From assembly GCA_017455585.1 (NCBI GenBank), contig JAFSZU010000070.1, positions 1 to 36,420 on the forward strand: a DNA stretch of 36,420 bases. The letters are read 5' to 3'. A program made the position numbers and the translations under genes. Origin of the DNA: Bacteroidaceae bacterium (GTDB lineage: Bacteria > Bacteroidota > Bacteroidia > Bacteroidales > Bacteroidaceae). This document shows positions 33,062-36,420 of this stretch, piece after piece; the stretch's first letter is position 1; the number at the start of each line of letters is the position of its first letter. A model generated the notes under the pieces. That model was given only the letters and a program-made list of their open reading frames with translations, was not told where the DNA came from and ran no database searches.

Positions 33062-36000
33062 ATGAAGACAGCACGACTGACACTTCTCTCCTGTCTCATC
33101 GCACTCAGTTGCGGTCTTCGGGCTCAAGTCTCATGGGATAAAGAAAAATATCCCGACTATGACCCCACCCCACATGTCAACCAGAAAGACATGGCACGCA
33201 TGAAACAGCGCATGTCCATCCGCCGCGCAGAGGGCAAGCCTACGCGCCCCGACCACTGGAACAACGCGCTCACCAGCGCCTTCCCGCCGGTCATGAACCA
33301 GAGCGCGGGTTCCTGCGGCTCGGCATCACGTATATATTATATGTTCGCGCACGAGACGAACGCCGCCCGCTGGGCAGATGGTTCCAAGCCCGAGAACATC
33401 TACCCCACCCATTTCACATGGCTGCTCACCTGGGTGGATAACCAGGGAAAGGAGGTGATAGCTCAACACAACGGCATCCCCAACAGCACCGTCTATGGCG
33501 GCTCCACCTACAGCGAGCTCTTCGGCTATCAGGACTGTGATGACGGGCAGAGCAACTACGGCTGGATGCAGGGCTATGACAAGTGGCTGCACGCCATGGG
33601 CAACCGCATCAGTGCCAGTGCCAACTTCTCGATGCCCCTCAATACGGAGGAAGGACGCGAGCTGGTCAAGAACTACCTCTGGAACCACTGTGGAGATGAC
33701 AGCTATTCCACCGGCGGCATTGTGGGCGTGGGTGTGGCATCCGGCGGCAACTGGCAGAGAATCCCCCAGACCACGTCTAATGATGCCCTCGGTGTCACCA
33801 ACATGTATTACGTCCAGAAATGGGGCGAGAGCGTGGACCACGCCCTCACCATCGTGGGCTATGACGACCGCATCGAGTTTGACCTCGACGGCAATGGTGT
33901 CGCTGGCGAGACGGACAAGGACGAGGTCGGCGCATGGATCATCGTCAACTCATGGGGCAGCGGATGGTGCAACGGCGGCTTCATCTATTGCCCCTATGCC
34001 GAGGCGCGCCCCACCGCCACCACCACCGGCTACTGGACACCGGAGTATTACACCCCACGCCGCGACTACCGCCCCCTGCGCACCCTCAAGGTGAAGATGG
34101 ACTATGACCACCGTTCCGAGATAGCACTGTGGGTGGGCGTCTCCAGCAACATCAATGCCAGCAAGCCCGAGAAGGAGACATGGCTGCGCCATTTCTACTA
34201 TTCCGGCCTCGGCAAGGGTGCCACGCGCAATCCTGCGCCCGCCATCCCCATGCTGGGCCGCTGGGCCGACGGCGAGCTGCACAGCGAACCCATGGAGTTC
34301 GGCTATGACCTCACAGACCTCACCGACGGCTTTGACACGTCGCAGCCGCTGAAGTACTTCTTCCGTGTGGAGACCGAATCCTTCGCCGCTGGCAGTGGCA
34401 CCATCTACAATGCCAGCATCATTGACTACACCATCGACCGCGAGGGTGTGGAGACACCCTTTGAGATCGCCGACGGCGGTCAGGCCATCGCCAATGCAGG
34501 GCAGAAGACCACCGTCACCGCCGTCGTACAAGGCGAGAACATGCCCGCCCCGCGCAACCTGACCCTCGATGCGGAAGGTGTCCTCACATGGCAGGCACCC
34601 GCAGGCACCACCTACGATGTCCACGCCTATCGTATATATAAGGATAACGAGCTACTCACCAGCGTCAACGGCCAGACACTCACCGCCACTGTTACCGGCA
34701 GCGGTGCCTACAGCGTCAGCGCCCTCTACCGCATCAACGGCTACGATGTCGAGAGTGAGCACTCGGCCTTCATCCTGGCTGGTGGTGACAGCTATTCCAC
34801 CCTCGCCCTGACAGACGCACAGTTCACGGTTCCCGCCTTCACAGAAAGCGACCAGACGGCCTACACCATTGAGTTTTGGGTGAAACCCGTAAGCTTCTCG
34901 GACTATGGCATGGGCATCAAGGCATCATCCGGCAAGTTACTTTTCTACGTCAACAACAGCGGTAAAGTGGTCATCGGCTATGACGGCGGCGACTTCACCA
35001 CCTCCACCACTGCCCTGACGAAAGGAACATGGCAGCATATCGCCATCGTCGTCAGTGCAACTTCCATGAAGGTCTATAAGAATGGCACCAGTATAATCAG
35101 CTGGAGCAGCGGATGGAGCAACAGCGGCATCAAGGGCAGCAACGACCTATGGTTCGGCAAGAGCGAGGGAACCGGCAGCAGCAATGCCAACTACAAGACC
35201 ATCATCAGTGCACCCTGGAATGCGGCCATCGCCGAACTGCGCATCTGGAACAGTGCCCGCACACAGACCAACATCAAGAAGTTCATGAGCGAGACGTTCA
35301 TGCAGCCCGAATACCAGAGCGGCCTCACCCATCACTATCTGGGCTACAGGAACCAGATAAACGGCAACGCACTTAAAGACGGCAAGCAGAAGCATGATGC
35401 CTCTCTCACTGCCGGAAGCAGCACCATTGAGACCATTCCGTTCAGCGAGACAACCACGCACCCGCTCCTGGGCATGCCCTCGCCCACAGCCAGCTTCTCC
35501 CTGAGCAGCACCACACCCGTCGTGGGGCAGCCCGTCACACTGCTGGATGCCAGCAGTCCCAGCACGGCACAGTGGTCGTGGGCAATCACAGGGGCAGATC
35601 CCACAACGAGTGCCGTCAACCGTCCCGTGGTTCTATTCACAGAATCAGGTGAACAAACCATCACGCTCAATATCACCAACCTCAAGGGGGCTACAGCCAC
35701 CACGACCAAGACCATCACAGTGACAGCAGCCACCTTGCCCGAACCAGACTTCACCATTCCGGCGGGAACTCTGAAAGCCGGCGACCACATCACCTTCATC
35801 AACACGACGCCCGACCTCAACACATCCACCTACCTGTGGACACTCCAAGGGGCAGAGAACGAGGACGTGCGCACGACCCATGCAGCCGCCACCTATACCG
35901 CCTACGGCACCTACACCGTCCGTCTCACGGCCACAAACCCAGCAGGCAACAAGTCTATAGAGAAAGAGATCACCATCAGCAAGGTGGCTCCGCAACCAGC

Positions 36001-36420
36001 CTTTGACATACAGAACAATGTGGCCGTCCTCGGCGAAGACCTCTACCTCATCGACCAGACACGCTATGACCCCTCGCAGTGGACATGGACTGTCAGCTCA
36101 GACAACTACAATTACGTAGTCAACGGACAGAACTCCAGCCTCAACATTGAGCACCCCGGCATCTACGCTGTCACCCTGCGTGCCGCCAACGAGGAAGGAG
36201 CCAACAGCCTCACCCGTGCCCGGGCCATCACCGTCTGCACAGAAGACGGACAGACCGGCCTCAAGTTCGACGCCGTGGATGACGAGCTGACCGCGGCATC
36301 GCCCTTCGGCAGCAGCAGCACCTATCGCTTCACCGTCGAGTGGTGGATGTACCCCGGCGCGCTGGCAGAGAACGGGATGCGCATCGGCGACACCGCAGAC
36401 GACCTCCTGCTCACCACCGA
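33062..36420 (+). CDS. Giant secreted papain-like (C1) peptidase, paralogue, 3' end outside window
   Basis: The frame from ATG 33062 stays open to the window edge (at least 1119 residues). The signal peptide ends near 'GLRAQ'. The C1 catalytic domain has Gln80 and Cys85 in NQSAGSCGSAS, His260 in DHALTIVGYDD, and Asn296 in IVNSWGSGW. A calcium-loop-like insertion (DLDGNGVAGETDKDE) precedes the Asn. Then come a beta domain, an FN3-like domain (~497-577), a LamG-like domain (~580-750), three PKD-like domains (~807-887, 890-970, 973-1060) and the start of a second LamG-like domain (from ~1063). The order is the same as in the preceding 1561-aa protein, so this is a tandem duplication with clear divergence. 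The missing part should be roughly 400-450 residues including a C-terminal tail if the family length holds. Confidence 0.87.
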   Translation, partial: MKTARLTLLSCLIALSCGLRAQVSWDKEKYPDYDPTPHVNQKDMARMKQRMSIRRAEGKPTRPDHWNNALTSAFPPVMNQSAGSCGSASRIYYMFAHETNAARWADGSKPENIYPTHFTWLLTWVDNQGKEVIAQHNGIPNSTVYGGSTYSELFGYQDCDDGQSNYGWMQGYDKWLHAMGNRISASANFSMPLNTEEGRELVKNYLWNHCGDDSYSTGGIVGVGVASGGNWQRIPQTTSNDALGVTNMYYVQKWGESVDHALTIVGYDDRIEFDLDGNGVAGETDKDEVGAWIIVNSWGSGWCNGGFIYCPYAEARPTATTTGYWTPEYYTPRRDYRPLRTLKVKMDYDHRSEIALWVGVSSNINASKPEKETWLRHFYYSGLGKGATRNPAPAIPMLGRWADGELHSEPMEFGYDLTDLTDGFDTSQPLKYFFRVETESFAAGSGTIYNASIIDYTIDREGVETPFEIADGGQAIANAGQKTTVTAVVQGENMPAPRNLTLDAEGVLTWQAPAGTTYDVHAYRIYKDNELLTSVNGQTLTATVTGSGAYSVSALYRINGYDVESEHSAFILAGGDSYSTLALTDAQFTVPAFTESDQTAYTIEFWVKPVSFSDYGMGIKASSGKLLFYVNNSGKVVIGYDGGDFTTSTTALTKGTWQHIAIVVSATSMKVYKNGTSIISWSSGWSNSGIKGSNDLWFGKSEGTGSSNANYKTIISAPWNAAIAELRIWNSARTQTNIKKFMSETFMQPEYQSGLTHHYLGYRNQINGNALKDGKQKHDASLTAGSSTIETIPFSETTTHPLLGMPSPTASFSLSSTTPVVGQPVTLLDASSPSTAQWSWAITGADPTTSAVNRPVVLFTESGEQTITLNITNLKGATATTTKTITVTAATLPEPDFTIPAGTLKAGDHITFINTTPDLNTSTYLWTLQGAENEDVRTTHAAATYTAYGTYTVRLTATNPAGNKSIEKEITISKVAPQPAFDIQNNVAVLGEDLYLIDQTRYDPSQWTWTVSSDNYNYVVNGQNSSLNIEHPGIYAVTLRAANEEGANSLTRARAITVCTEDGQTGLKFDAVDDELTAASPFGSSSTYRFTVEWWMYPGALAENGMRIGDTADDLLLTT

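Overview
The window reads as a chromosomal segment of a Bacteroidales bacterium, most likely Prevotella/Segatella-like. The signs are Bacteroidetes-type promoters (TTTG or TTG, about 19-20 nt, then TAnnTTTG) ahead of several genes, no strong Shine-Dalgarno sites, surface-lipoprotein signals (Cys-Ser followed by acidic residues), a TonB receptor with an N-terminal carboxypeptidase-regulatory-like domain, a DUF4876/DUF6850 gene pair, and secreted proteins ending in a 'GIYxVNxxKV' tail. The DNA is GC-rich. Every gene I can support is on the + strand. I see no tRNA, rRNA, CRISPR array, transposase or phage gene. Species assignment is inference.

Layout. (1) 1-1404: the end of a large surface protein, then a REP-like inverted element, a 63-aa small protein and a terminator. 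(2) 1518-10492: a tetratricopeptide-like protein, a very large double histidine kinase, its response regulator, a membrane protein and the DNA helicase PcrA/UvrD, closely packed or overlapping. (3) 10695-13451: a secreted 918-aa modular protein with a HEGAH zinc-peptidase-like motif. (4) 13770-25820: a seven-gene co-directional block consisting of a TonB-dependent receptor, a DUF4876-like surface lipoprotein, a DUF6850-like outer-membrane barrel, two tandem gingipain-like (C25) cysteine peptidases, a papain-like (C1) cysteine peptidase and a short HmuY-like lipoprotein. (5) 26114-28207: dsbD. (6) 28247 to the window end: two tandem, paralogous giant secreted C1 peptidases with FN3-like, LamG-like and PKD-like modules; the second runs off the window.

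The most exciting unit is block 4. In Porphyromonas gingivalis, gingipains degrade haemoproteins, HmuY binds the released heme, and the TonB receptor HmuR imports it, but these genes are scattered. Here gingipain-like and papain-like peptidases, a HmuY-like lipoprotein and a TonB receptor appear to lie in one transcription unit. I infer a self-contained 'cut and capture' system for heme or another protein-bound ligand. The substrate is not proven by sequence.

A second theme is small dispersed or tandem repeats that have entered coding sequence in frame: a REP-like inverted pair inside dsbD and 22-bp palindromic units inside the ATP-lid of the histidine kinase. Separate 22-bp, 17-bp and 8-bp arrays lie between genes.
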